Below, one piece after another: positions 1 to 11,795 of a stretch of DNA of 64,000 nucleotides. Made by a program: the position numbers and the translations under genes. The stretch is from positions 8,411,834 through 8,475,833 of the forward strand of contig OU452213.1 of the NCBI GenBank assembly GCA_911728435.2, in the 5' to 3' direction. The notes under the pieces were generated by a model. That model was not told where the DNA came from. It saw nothing but the letters and a program-made list of their open reading frames with translations, and ran no database searches. Numbering within the stretch: the first letter of the stretch is position 1; every line of letters starts with the position of its first letter. This DNA comes from Apoderus coryli. Lineage: Eukaryota; Arthropoda; Insecta; Coleoptera; Attelabidae.

Positions 1-1744
1 TTTATTTGTTAACAAAAAAGTGTAAAGTATATTTAAAATTATTATTCAAAATTAAAATAAAATTTAAAATATATACACGGTGTTCTTTAATGATAAAACG
101 AGTCAAACGAGGTTTGGCGAAAAGAAAAAGGTCAAACCAACCCAACCCTGTATAAGGGGGGCTGGGATCTAGAATAATCATCTCAAACGCGTTTTTAGGC
201 CTTCTCAGAACCAAATCAAATCATTTTTTTAACTTATAGTTAATTTTATTGAATATTCAAAATAATTAGCATGTTTTTTTTTGGTTAATGAGGAGGCAGG
301 CTTCGAACCATTATAACCCTCCCTGTTTACGGCTATGCCCCCTCAGATATAAAATCACTGTGCTATTTTCCAACCCGCACTAGACTTCTGATATGCGCTT
401 TTTGGTATGGCCTTGAGCTCTTCCTGGGATTGATCCAATTCTCCTCCATCGTGGCAAAACGCCGTCCTTTGATGGATCTTTTTAGTAGTAGATACGGTGT
501 GGTTGAGGGAGGATAACGCTGATGATTTAGGCGCGTAATTTTAAGATAATATTTCTTATTTACCCTAGGACCTTATGGCAAGAACTCTCCATGCACCATG
601 TCATTGTAATCGAAGAAAACAGTGAGCAAAACCTTCAAATTTAACCACATTTCTCCTGCTTCTTTCTGAATTGGCTGTTCTGGCAACTTCCATTGGAGTA
701 GTATAGCTACCACGTCACAGGATGTAGGTAGTAAGTATCGGGTGTGAAAATTCACATCGTGCATCTACCTACTTTGACGTGCGTGGACTTCGTAAATATT
801 TTAAGTTCACCTTTTTTTGAACACACCTCGTATAGCATTAAATTCAATGTATTTATTTATTCATTGGTGAAGTACGGAAAAAGCTGTATAAGAAACAGTT
901 TTCACATTTTCGATAAGAAATACGAGGAGTGCCTGAAAAGGCAACATTTTAAATTTAACCCTGTATCTTAACAACTAAAAGGGCTGTGAAAATGTTGTTA
1001 AGGGCGTCTTTAGTTTTACGAAAAAGTACCGACTGCCATAAAAACCGCAACTTTGTATCTATCCAAATAACGGAGATACCCCACAAACGTATCCGGTAGG
1101 TACAGGGTGGTCAAGATTGGTTGTTATACTTGCTTATTTCTTAGTATTTTTTGATTGTGTAAAAACATTCTTAAGGCACTTTTTTAAAAGCAATGCAAAG
1201 ATGTTTCCATTTCATTTCGAAACGGAATATACGCAAAAATATACACGATGAGTGCTTACAAAAAAAGAAAAAAAATGGAACATCATTGGATTCCTTTCTA
1301 AAAAAGTTCTTTTACACAAACAAAAAATATTTATTTATAAATAACCACTAATGTCCTTTAATTTTTACGTGGGTGGGTTAAAAATACACCAAACTCTGGC
1401 CTGTTTTCTAAATCGATGCGCGGTTTGTATTAATTCATTCTCGTTCTAACTAAAATCGAACTCGTAACATGTCGGGTAATTCCCGCATTTGCGGTGGGAC
1501 ACATTGGCGTGCTGTACTGAAAATTCAGGTAATATATTAAGTAATTTCGAAACTATTATTTTTAAAAAGTTCATTATCATTAACGAGCACCTTGTATAAC
1601 TATAAATGTTTGTAAAATTCTAGTTAAAATTAGCGAATTTCTGTGATATTACATATATTTATTATATTTTTAAATCTCGCTTGTAGCCCTGAAAAGAACG
1701 ATCAAAGATATCACGCTATCAAGGATGAGAAAAAAAACCTGTAA
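1..1744. other. AT-rich non-coding stretch
   Basis: I see no convincing gene here. The open frames are short and lack recognisable domains. Around 281-340, read on the minus strand, there is a perfect pol III B-box-like motif (GGTTCGAAGCC), followed about 25 bases later by a short A-run. That could be a decayed tRNA-derived SINE tail, but no matching A box is visible. Confidence 0.5.
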
Positions 1745-1800
1745 AGCTTCTAAGCTTTGCGAATACGGAATTCGCACCGCACTTAGCACGGCAACTCGCA
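1745..1800 (+). repeat. Dispersed repeat with GCACTTAGCACGGCA core
   Basis: The 15-mer GCACTTAGCACGGCA and its surroundings (AAGCTT...GAAT/CGCACCGCA) recur in the same orientation at about 3697-3750. Part of it recurs inverted at about 3759-3775, where TGCTAAGTGCGGTGC is seen. The two direct copies bracket the MITE and LINE complex at 1828-3389. No LTR hallmarks are seen: no TG...CA ends, primer-binding site or polypurine tract. Confidence 0.5.
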
Positions 1801-1912
1801 CCGCATTCTGTGTCGCACAGGGAAATTAGTATAACCATTCAGTTAAATGTAAGGGTACGATCCTAGGCAATGTGCGAGGCTTCGTTATAGCCAAGCAATT
1901 ACATTTAACTGA

Positions 1913-3369
1913 CTGACTGGGTAAAAGGAGACTTCTATCATTTCTGCACAAATATGAAGTATTAACTAGCCACCAATTTGGATTTTTAGCTAACAAATGC
2001 ACTAATGATGCTATATTCTCCGTCTTCAACAATGTTTACTCTAACTTGAACAATCTCCACTTTACAGCATCAATTTTCTGTGATTTCCCCAAAGCATTCG
2101 ACTGTGTAAGTCATAACATCCTAATTAACAAGATACAGCACTACGGAATTCGGGGGGTTCCACTGGGATGGTTTAAGTCGTACCTTAGCAACAGTAGTCA
2201 GTATGTGAGGGTCAATGCGGCTGTGTCTTCTTGCAGGCCGATGGATTGTGGAGTTCCACAGGGTTCGGTGTTGGGTCCTATTTTGTTTTTGCTATTTATC
2301 AACGACATTACGTGCCTAGACATCAGCGGTAAAGTATGTCTCTTTGCTGATGATACTAGTTTCACTTGGTGCGGCCGGGATAGTATGGCTCTTCATAGTA
2401 CCATATCCAAAGACTTAATCACCATCAAATCATGGTGTGACTCTAACCTGTTGTGCTTGAATACTGCGAAAACTAAATCTGTGTCATATAAAGATGCGCT
2501 GCCGTCTTTTGAACTTAATAATTCCACTATTGACGTCGTTTCTTCTGTGAAGTTTCTGGGCCTTGTTGTTGACAGCTCCCTGAAGTGGAAGTTGCACATT
2601 GATGCGTTATCAAAAAAATTAAGCTCTGCCTGTTTTGCGTTAAGATCAGTTTCCAAAGAACTTAACTTGTCAACTTCCAAAACAGTCGACTTTACACTCT
2701 TCGAATCCCATCTTCGATACGCCCTCCCATTCTGGGGTACATGCTGTGCAATGCAATTTAGGCATATTTTTAGATTACAAAAAAAAACTATTCGATATTC
2801 TCTGAGATTGCACTATAGAGCCCATTGTCAGGACTTCTTCAGAAAATTTAAAATACTAACACTACCTTCCTTATTGGAATCGGTCTGCTTAATCCGCAAA
2901 CACCTGTCAGATGTCTCTGAAAGACCATTCCATAACTATCTCCTTAGAAACGCCGAACATGATCTTTATCTGCCAGCCCCATCCTCCGAATTAATAAAAA
3001 GCTCGATCCTATACAATACAAAAAAAAATGCACAACCATCTGACAATGGAAATCAAATTGCTATCATCCCTTCCTCGATTTCGTAAAGCTCTAAAGACGT
3101 ATTTGTTAGAAAAACCTGTTTATACAGTAGGTGACTTTTTTAATGTGCATTAATTTTTGAGCGATTCACACACTGGATAGTAGTTTGTATTGTATATATA
3201 TTGAACTGTAGAATATTTACTTAATTAATTTACTTTAAGTATCTTAATTGATTTATTTATTTATTTATTTATTTGACGATGTACCTGTATGTATGTTTTA
3301 TATGTTTTGTTTACCTGTCTACAAATTATTTTTAATTTTTTGACAAATATATATTTATTTATTTTATTT
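1913..3369 (+). mobile_element. 5'-truncated jockey-like LINE
   Basis: This non-LTR retrotransposon fragment starts in the reverse-transcriptase palm and ends in AT-rich 3' sequence with TATTTATTT repeats. It is bounded by a 9-bp target-site duplication TTTAACTGA (1904-1912 and 3370-3378), so both borders are known almost to the base. The endonuclease domain and the first ORF are missing. It interrupts the right terminal repeat of the MITE at 1828-3389 and is therefore younger than it. Confidence 0.85.
1917..3153 (+). pseudogene. Jockey-type reverse transcriptase, one frameshift
   Basis: The reading frame is open from 1917. It includes the thumb-side motif HQFGF, the palm motif DFPKAFDCVSHNIL, CGVPQGSVLGP and the catalytic box FADD. 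It therefore covers most of the polymerase but no endonuclease. The main frame stops at 3086 with an atypical tail. One base of slip in the A9 run at 3020-3028 restores a typical jockey C-terminus (SLPRFRKALKTYLLE) that ends at the TAA at 3151-3153. No ATG start is expected, because the element is 5'-truncated. It is probably inactive. Confidence 0.8.
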
Positions 3370-3389
3370 TTTAACTGAATGGTTATACT

Positions 3390-6339
3390 TATTTTCCTCT
3401 ACGAGTCATATTGCGGTGCCAGGGGCATATTGCGGTACGCCTTATGAATATAATATGATTCAAAATAACACCTGAGGCAGGTACAAAGTTATTCTACAAT
3501 ACCTAATGTATCATATATCAATCAACACATGTGTCCATTGGACTTGCCCGGCGAGATGCTATACGTTTGCTATTGATAGAATGATCCCTATAGTCCTCTG
3601 CTTCAATCTAAGAGGGATTTAAGGTGGTAATGAAAAAAAAAAACATTCACTGCTATGGATTTATCATAATTAATTGTTTTCTCATGTTTACTCAGATAAG
3701 CTTTTCGAAGATGGAATGCGCATCGCACTTAGCACGGCATATTGCGGTGCGATGGCTGTGCTAAGTGCGGTGCACCGTTATGAACGCCCACTAAGATCTT
3801 ACATAAAGAGAGAGAATACACTTGATATGATGCTTGAAACTCAACAGGTTTGAATCCAAGCTATTCTGTGCTAGTATTTATTAAGCGGCAGACGATTGTC
3901 TGTTGAATTTAGTGATGAATACCAATAATTATTTAAACTAACAAAGGCAATTGACTTTTTCCAATTTTTTTAATTTAAGAGTTTTACAGCATATTTATGT
4001 CAAACGATACTTTCTCGCATAATTTCAGCCTTTGCATGATAAAAAACATGGATCCGTTACGTGAAAAAAATTGTATGCCAAGTATACAGGGTGTCCGTAG
4101 AGTAACGGATCGGGACGATTATTTTCAAAATGGTACATTTTTAAAAGAAAAGACAATGTAGGTACCTATGTAGAAGTGCGAATTTAATAGTCAGGAATAA
4201 CTTAATAGGTATTGATTTTATTTTTTGAAAAAATAGTCAATTCTTAAGTGGAGTTGAATATTTTCAATGATAAATAAAGTCGAATTTGCACAAAAATCAT
4301 ATTTTGACATAAACAATCTTTTTAAAAAAATGAACCAGTGGCATGCTACAGAGGTTAGTGACAATTTTTATCCCCCTATTTTTTACGCCACTGGAATAAA
4401 CATATATATTTTTAAATGTATTACTTTTTTAAGTTAAAATGAACAGGGAACTTGACACCCTGTATCTCGACAACTAAGCCCTTTAGGGGTATATGTAACT
4501 ATATCGAAATACATGAATTATAGGGAGCTTTCTGTGGTAGAGCGTTGTCGCTCGAATAGAAAAACACCCTGTATATATCTCTAATTAAATGACGTATTAA
4601 GCGTGCTGTTTTATATTGATGTTTAAAAAATATACATTTTGAAAATTTTGTCTCTATCCGTACCGAATTTGGTTCAAAATAGTGTAATTATTAATCACAT
4701 GAAAAAAAAATCCAAAAAAGTAATTAGGTAAATCTGTTTGGTGGATATTTTACAAAAACCAACACGACGCGATCGATAGGTATCCTGAATGGAACGTTCA
4801 TACAGTTGTTTCTTTGAATAACTTAGTGAAAAATATTTAGAACTATTGGACATTTTGATCTGGAAATCTAAAAAATTAAAATCACTTACACCTGATACAC
4901 TCCTTCCTATATTTAACCTCCTGAATACCATACCATCATCACCAATAACCAACCACTAAATTGTTCACTATTAACTATATTAAAAACTGAGTAGCCCGAC
5001 AATATTAGTAAACACATCACTATCACGCGACGGCCGCGGCGATGATTGAAAATGTATTCAATAAATAACTAAAAACAAATAATGTAATTATATCCACTTA
5101 ATATACTATTCGCGATCACAATTTAAGACATTCTTCGTGGCATTGTAAAATATACCAAAAATATCTTCTAGAATTTCAAACAGTTCGCGACAAGATTGTG
5201 TACTGAATGCAATAATATTTATTTTAATGACAAAAAATAAACGTAAAACGTACCTATTTCATTACAATATGCCGAAAAATCGATATATCGCCGTGTGCAC
5301 AAAGAAATATACAAAATTATATTACAGATAAGGAAACAGAGTAAAAAGCGAATAATGTAAACAACTGAGTAGTTTTTAGAGTTTAATTTTATATATGTAT
5401 AGTCAGTTGAAATTTTACTTGTTTCTTTTCTTAGAGGAGAATTCCGATATAATTTGGTAATTGAACTAATAACTAATCGTTTGATAATACACAGGCTGTA
5501 TTTACTGATGTTAATCAGTTTATTTATTTACTGATGTTAATCCTTGCAGATCAAAAATCAACTTCGTGAAGTGCGGGACAAAAATACAAAAGTTCTTCAT
5601 TCTAAAAGTCATTTTTGTGTATCTGAGTGTATTTATCTAAAACAACAGACAAAGAGAAGTTTCTTTATTCCAATAAATATACAAAAAATGAATAAAATAT
5701 CTGCAAATATCGTTGTTCAAATTCCGTAACACAGAGTACAGTAGTCCTTAGTCAAAAATTTGACCTACTTTGCTGGTAGTCTGAAATAGAAAAGAAAAAT
5801 ACATAAATGAAGGCTCCAAAAAAATTATACTGTTCAATATCCGGTATTAGTCACACTCAAATAATTTTAAAATTTCTTTAAAACCAATCAATTTTTGTAT
5901 TAAAAATGTTTTTCCTAAAGTCAGTAATAAAGTGCCCACCCCATATAAGCGCTAAACCTATGAAACTTTTAGCTCAAGTCTTCGTCACGAGTTGCGTAGC
6001 AGACAGCGCAAAGTAAACGATCTTGTAAACACATTTTAGAGCCTCTAACAATAAAACTCTGTAAATAACTTGTATGTGTATATACTTTAAGCAAATTTTA
6101 AGTGACAATCTGAAGTTATTTAAGGGCCTATTTTGTATCATAATAGTCAAAGTGTATAATCTAAACCCAAGTCTAGATTGTACTGTAAAAAATCAATGTA
6201 AATTAGTTATTAGTACTGAGTCGAGTTAATAAATAAATAAAAATTATTGTTTTGTTTAAAAATCCATTATTTCTTGACCAACGTCCCCTCCTTTGACCCT
6301 TTTTTTTATGAATTAATTTATGGCTAAATACTTGCAAGA
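3390..6339. other. Repeat-rich non-coding stretch
   Basis: No gene is recognised. A TACAGGGTGTCC end at about 4082 faces a GACACCCTGTA at about 4455, and another ACACCCTGTATATA lies at 4564. These may delimit a short TIR element of about 385 bp. The direct and inverted copies of the GCACTTAGCACGGCA repeat lie at 3697-3780. The rest is AT-rich with no domain-bearing frame. Confidence 0.5.
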
Positions 6340-6461
6340 TTAAACATAATAGTTGGTAAAATGTATTGAATTTTTCGCACTTTTCTTCTTTTTCTTCTTC
6401 ATCAAAATATCATCTGACGGCGCGGACACTTTCCGGTTCATCGAAATATTACTGCTAACAC
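6340..6461 (-). CDS. Uncharacterised gene, exon 4 (C-terminal)
   Basis: This is the last exon proposed for the gene starting at 10330. After the acceptor (TTTCAAG, minus strand, just above 6461) two bases complete a split Ser codon. The frame then runs 39 residues to a TAA at 6340-6342, including NRKVSAPSDDILM and a run of six lysines. The phase (1 + 2) fits the strong GTAAGA donor of exon 3 exactly. The basic tail could be a nuclear localisation or nucleic-acid-contact region; that is inference. No homology is recognised. Confidence 0.5.
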
Positions 6462-6522
6462 CTTGAAACCACACAACAACAATAATTAGTTTCCCTACTT
6501 TAACTTCTTTTAAAAATCTTAC

Positions 6523-6745
6523 TTTTCGTATGCTGTCGTTGTTTCGGCTTTTTTTTTATTAGGCCACAACATTTCGTTTCAGTTATGCTGTTTTTATCCA
6601 AAACAATACTTGATTTGTACGTTTCATCCAACATATCTAAAGGATTTTGGGCATTCGATGTCTCAGTATCTGAGATATTCGCATTGCGGACGTCTATGAC
6701 TGTTGGAATCCTCACTGCCTCTGATCCCAATCGGAATTCGGTTAT
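6523..6745 (-). CDS. Uncharacterised gene, exon 3
   Basis: The reading frame extends upstream to 6874. The most plausible acceptor is GGTTTAAG at 6746-6753 (minus), which gives 74 codons plus one base in phase with exon 2. The encoded stretch includes a Ser/Thr/Asn/Asp-rich segment, then TETKCCGLIKKKPKQRQHTK. The CC doublet followed by lysines echoes the CCKK motifs of exon 1, which supports assigning it to the same gene. The donor AAAA|GTAAGATT is strong. The acceptor choice is the weakest part of the model. Confidence 0.5.
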
Positions 6746-6929
6746 CTTAAACCAAAATTGAATAAACGAATCAATTATTAAAATTTCTATTAAGATTTGC
6801 CCCCGCATCTGACAAAGAGTTTTTGCCTTGGAAGATTGCAGTTTCTGATCGAAAGCAAAATTCAAAAGCAACAACCTTTACATTTCTGTTACATGGGCAA
6901 CAATAGTTTGAATCAACCAGTACAAAAAA

Positions 6930-9450
6930 ATGTTTCTTCTGAAACTTAAAGTCATTTGCAATGCTTAAAATCTGTTACTAAATATTGTAATTACTCAAAA
7001 AATCTTCAGTGTGTATCAGAGTTCTGAAAAATACGAAACTACCGGTAAAACAGCTCAATGAACGAAACCGTTGAAGTCTGAAGCAACTACAGAGATCTAA
7101 ACGATTCTTTTGAAACTTGAAGTCACTTGCAAGACTTGGAACTTGCCTAAACACCTCATAATAATCCTGAAAACTTTTAGAGTATACCCAGGTTTTGAAA
7201 AATACAAAACTCCTTCAAACAACAATCCAGTGACCCTGAATTTTGAAAGATTTAACCAACCACGAACATAAAAATGTTTCTTCTGAAACCTGAAATCATT
7301 GGCAAGACTTGGAACAGGCCTAAACACCTCCTAATAATCCTGAAAACTTTTAGAGTATACCTAGGTTTTAAAAAACATCAAGCGACTTCTAAAAACAATC
7401 CAATGACTCTAACCCTTATAGTATAAATCAACCACAGATATATAAACGTTCCTTCTGAAACTTCAAGTCATTTGCAAGACTTGGAACTTGCCTAAACACC
7501 TCCTAATAATCCTGAAAACTTTTAGAGTATACATAGGTTTTAAAAAACATCAAACGACTTCTAAACACAATCGAATGACTCTAACCCTTAAAGTTTAAAT
7601 CAACCACGGAGATATAAATGTTCCTTCTGAAACTTGAAGTCATTTGCAAGTCTTGGAGGCCTAAACTTCTCATAATAATCCTGAAAACTTTTAGAGTATA
7701 CCCAGGTTTTGAAAAATACAAAACTGCTTCTAAAAACAATCCAATCACCCTAACCCTTGAAGTTCAAACCAACCACGGAGATAAAAATGTTTTTTCTGAA
7801 ACCTGAAGTCATTTGCAAGACTTGGAACTGGCCTAAACACCTCATAATAATCATGAAAACTATTAGAGTATACCTAGGTTTTGAAAAATACAAAACTGCT
7901 TCAAAAAACAATCCAGTGACCCTGAATTTTGAAAGTTTTGACCAACCACGAAAATAAAAATGTGTCTTCTGAAACCTGAAGTCATTGGCAAGACTTGGAA
8001 CAGGCCTAAACACCTCCTAATAATCCTGAAAACTTTTAGAGTGTACCTAGGTTTTAAAAAACACCAAACTACTTCTAAAAACAATCCAATGACTCTAATC
8101 CTTAAAGTTTAAATCAACCACGGAGATATAAATGTTCCTTCTTAAACCTGAAGTCATTTGTTAGACTTGGAACTTGCCTAAACACCTTATAATAATCCTA
8201 AAAACTTTTAGAGTATACCCAGGTTCTGAAAAATACAAAACTGCTTCAAAAAACAATCCAGTGACCCTGAATTTTGAAAGTTTTAACCAACCACGAAAAT
8301 AAAAATGTTTCTTCTAAAACCTGAAGTCATTGGCAAGACTTGGAACAGGCATAAACACCTCCTATTAATCCTGAAAACTTTTACAGTATACCTAGGTTTT
8401 AAAAAACACCAAACTACTTCTAAAAACAATCCAATGACTCTAACCCTTAAAGTTTCAAGTAACCACGGAGATAAAAATGTTCCTTCTGAAACTTGAAGTC
8501 ATTTGCAAGACTTGGAATAGGCCTAAACTCATAATCCTGAAAACTTTTAGAGTATACCCAGGTTTTGAAAAATACAAAACTGCTTGAAGTTTAAAGCTAC
8601 CACGGTAATAAAAATGTTTCTTCTAAAATTTGAAGTTATTGACTTCAACAAGACTTGGCACTTGCCTAAACACCCCATAATAATCCTGACAACTTTTAGA
8701 GTACCTATACACAGGTTTTGAAATATACAAAACTGCTTCTAAAAACAATCCAATGACCCTAACCCTTGAAGTTCAAATCAACCACGGAGATAAAAATGTT
8801 TTTTCTGAAACCTGAAGTCATTTGCAAGACTTGGAACTGGCCTAAACACCTCATAATAATCCTGAAATATATAGAACTGCTTCTAAAAACAATCCAATGA
8901 CCCTAACCTTTGAAGTTTCAATCAACCACAAAGATTTAAATGTTTCTTCTGGAACTTGAAGTCATTTGCAAGACCTGGAACTTGCCTAAACACCTCGTAA
9001 AAATCCTAGCAACTTTTAGAGTATACCCAGGTTTTGAATATATAAAACTGCTCCTAAAAACAATCCAATGACTTTAACCTTTAAAGTTTAAATCAGCCAC
9101 AAAGATTTATATATTTCTTCTGAAACTGGAAGCCATTTGCAAGACATGGAACAGGTCTAAAGACCTCATAAAACTCCTAGCAAACTTTTAGAGCATAGCG
9201 AGGTTTTGAAATATTTGTAAAAACAATCCAATGACTCAACCCTTGAAGTTTAAATCAACCACGGAGATAAAAATATTTCTTCTGAAACTTCAAGTCATTT
9301 GCAAGACTTTTTGCCTAAACTACTCATAATAACTTTTAAAGTAGGCATACCCAAGTTTTGAAAATACAAAACTGCTTCTAAGAACAATGAAAACTCAAAC
9401 TTATTTAAATTTGAAACTTACAATCATGCAAAAAACCTTGAGAATAAACC
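6930..9450. repeat. Intronic ~170-bp tandem satellite
   Basis: About fifteen diverged units are present. Each carries a TTCTTCTGAAAC block, GTCATTTGCAAGACTTGGAA, CTTTTAGAGTATACCCAGG and CAATCCAATGACCCTAACC. Unit starts fall near 6931, 7101, 7274, 7448, 7618, 7785, 7960, 8132, 8305, 8476, 8609, 8797, 8940, 9110 and 9270. The spacing is 170-174 bp, with one shortened unit at 8476-8609. The period is nucleosome-sized. The array lies between exons 2 and 3 of the uncharacterised minus-strand gene. Short open frames within it appear on both strands, lack conserved boundaries and are not genes. Confidence 0.92.
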
Positions 9451-9586
9451 TGAGTTCTAAATATAAAACACCAAATTGTTTGTAAAAAAAACTGGCAGAA
9501 CGAAAACTTTGAAGTTTAAATTAATCAGAAGGACCTAATACTATACTATTAGACATACTCGTACGACTCTTAAAATTAAGTCAAAC

Positions 9587-9721
9587 CTTTTGTTTAGCTT
9601 CACTTATCGCCAATTCCATGCTTGGAGTCAACTCAACTTTATGTGGTCGAACAATATCATCAGATTGTTTCTTACTTAAATTCGCAGATTCATGGCTCGT
9701 ATCGAAACTAGATACTGTCGC
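9587..9721 (-). CDS. Uncharacterised gene, exon 2
   Basis: The acceptor TACATTTTAG precedes 9721 on the minus strand, and exactly 45 codons follow in phase 0 from exon 1. The segment is acidic and Ser-rich and ends in MELAISEAKQK. The exon is closed at AAG|GTTTGA, a weak but usable donor. If that donor is not used, the protein would simply end one codon later (Val, then TGA), giving a 230-residue product. The satellite array occupies the intron that follows. Confidence 0.55.
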
Positions 9722-9778
9722 CTAAAATGTATAATAATTGAATAAGTATCACCTTTAATAAGTATAATAAACACTTAC

Positions 9779-10330
9779 AGCTTTTCTCAAAACATCATGA
9801 TCAAATTTAGAATATTCCACATCTCTCAGCGAGTCGGTAATTTCGACAGGCGCTTGGAGTATATCATCCTTTCTTACAGTTATAGAAGGCTTTTCTTCAA
9901 CTGATATTTCCGAAGGTATTTCAGGCTTAGGTTCAACTTCTTTGATTGGTTCTGGTATTTCCACAATATGTACGGACTCAATTTTCTCTAACGAATTTGT
10001 TGTAGTTTCTAGTCCCGTTTGTGTTGAGACGTCTTTCATAAGGTAATGGTATTTAACATCACCAGGACCATGGTAGTCTTTGTCAAAGCTTTTCAATTGG
10101 GATTTGTACAAATCTACAATTTTAGCTGCCAGTAAACAACCTTTCTTTTTGCAACAATTTTTACGATAAAACGGGCTCTCTTCGAAGTTGGTTGATGGAT
10201 TTACTGTACCTCTACGGCGAGTGCATCGTTCTTTTTTGCAGCAATACGGTAAAAGTTGTTTGGGTTTGTTGTTAGTATTACTCGATGTTGTGCCATTGTT
10301 ATCTGTGATTATATTGGAAGATTCTGTCAT
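9779..10330 (-). CDS. Uncharacterised Cys/Lys-rich protein, exon 1
   Basis: An ATG at 10330 opens 184 codons ending at the strong donor GCT|GTAAGT (phase 0). The N-terminus is Asn/Thr/Ser-rich. Two cysteine-lysine clusters follow at about residues 30-37 (YCCKKERCTRRR) and 57-66 (NCCKKKGCLL). Then come a conserved-looking YHGPGDVKYHYLMKDVSTQTG and a Glu/Pro-rich stretch. The paired CC-K-K-C clusters could bind metal, but this is not a family I recognise. Together with exons 2-4 the protein would be about 343 residues. Consistent phases and three good splice sites argue for a real host gene rather than a transposon. Confidence 0.65.
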
Positions 10331-10954
10331 AGTTTTTATATTACCAGCTTCATAGTTTTTGGTGTTTCTTGTTGTGCTTTTACTTAATGAATTTCATGTA
10401 GTTATTGAGTTATTATGACTTCTGATTCTTGAATTTTGAAAATTTGAAGTATTTATGACATGTGTCAATTTGCCTGACAAAGTAAGGCGATTTCTTTGAA
10501 TGTCCAATATCAGCAATGTTTTCTCACCTGACTTAATAATGCGTTAAAAGCAATGACAAAATTGTAGATTCATTTTACAACAAAAATGCCAGTGAATGAC
10601 TATTCGGCTGATCTGAGCGAAGAGAGCGAAAATGCGTTAGATTACTAGAAGACGCAAGTGAGGTGAGCGGTGGGGATCATGTCACGGCAGCACATCTGCT
10701 TCTGTAAAAAGACCATTAATACGTAAATTTGGCAACAAAACAACAACAGTAATATTTTTATATAACTGGTATATATTATCCAAAGTTAATTTAAAATATA
10801 TAAATTGAAACATTCTACCGGGGCTATCCGTTCTCATGCATCTCAAAAAAAAAATATAATTTATATAGGGTCGTATTTGAAATAAGGAAGTTGACACCCA
10901 TTTCCGGTATAACCGGAAGTGCCTATGCCAGATATCCATGTACTCTGAGCGTTA
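10331..10954. other. Upstream region of the four-exon gene
   Basis: This stretch presumably holds the promoter and 5' UTR of the minus-strand gene, but no TATA or initiator element can be assigned with confidence. A short hairpin TTCCGGT-ATA-ACCGGAA lies near 10904-10920. The same hairpin recurs near 28793. No other gene is seen. Confidence 0.4.
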
Positions 10955-11795
10955 ATATATTTATTCTGTCACAAGTCATACAAAACGTTGTATATAGACA
11001 CGTCATAGTTTTACTACAGAATACAATAAATGATCCATAGCTACATTCAACCTCGTTCCTTATAACACATAAGGCAATAAACAAACACGTCACAATCTAA
11101 AATTTGAACACACCTATACAGTTGCAGTTATATAAATTAAAAACAAGTACAAACACACTAAAAAAACAATCTACGATGTTTCCATAATAGTTGTAAATTC
11201 ATAAAGGCTATAGATCGTGTTAGAATTAAGGCCTTTAGTTTAGTTTTAAATTTACCCTCTGTCCGACAAACTCTTATGTCTTGCGGAAGAAGATTATAAA
11301 AATATCGCCCAGAGTAATGCGGTGATTTCTTATAAAACTCATGATTGGGTCTGGGCAGATACAGGCGATCTCGTCCACGTGTAAAATGTTGATGATTAAT
11401 GCCACAAGTAGCCGTGATGTTTCTGTTTTTGAATGTGTAACACAGTAGTTTGTACAAATATATTGAAGTGAATGTAAGCAACTTATATTTTTCAAATGTA
11501 TCTCTACATGTTCCTAGAAACGGGATATTAAAGATGCATCTCACCGCTCGCTTCTGCAGCACAAAGACCCTGTCAATTTCAACACTTCTACCCCAAATCA
11601 CTATTGTTTGCAATCACTGAATAGATTAAAGCATAATAAACAGAAATAAGAAATGGGGTATCCATGAATCCTCTTAGAGATCGAAGTAAGTATAGATTCT
11701 TATTCAGTTTACTGCAAACGGCGTCGATATGCGCTACCCAGTCCAGTCTGTCATTCACAAGCACCCCCAGCAGTTTCGCCGACCTTGATAATGGC
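10955..11795 (-). mobile_element. Jockey-like LINE, C-terminal fragment
   Basis: Two overlapping frames join into the end of a reverse transcriptase. 11797-11588 carries AKLLGVLVNDRLDWVAHID, and 11613-11158 carries FVLQKRAVRCIF and the terminal basic segment. A frameshift lies at about 11590-11610. All catalytic palm motifs are missing, so this is a dead 5'-truncated copy. The 3' end lies near an AATAAA (minus) at about 10960. Confidence 0.75.

Larger units (their letters stand above)
1828..3389. mobile_element. Tourist-like MITE split by a LINE
   Basis: The left arm at 1829-1852 begins GTATAACCATTCAG. Its exact reverse complement is found in two pieces, 1899-1912 and 3379-3388, separated by a LINE. 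Removing the LINE leaves a ~96-bp element with perfect 24-bp terminal inverted repeats. It is flanked by TTA on both sides (1826-1828 and 3389-3391). A TTA/TAA target duplication is typical of PIF/Harbinger-type MITEs. No coding capacity is present. Confidence 0.75.

Noticed and set aside
1745..3780. Possible LTR retrotransposon, from direct copies of the GCACTTAGCACGGCA block
   Set aside because: The interior is a LINE with its own target duplication inside a MITE; there is no TG...CA, primer-binding site or gag/pol order, and an inverted third copy exists.
4695..4952. 85-codon minus-strand frame
   Set aside because: No recognisable domain, no splice-site support and composition like the surrounding non-coding DNA.
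7097..8496. Several 60-90 codon open frames on both strands
   Set aside because: They repeat with the ~170-bp satellite, overlap each other on opposite strands and have no domain; they are by-products of the tandem repeat.
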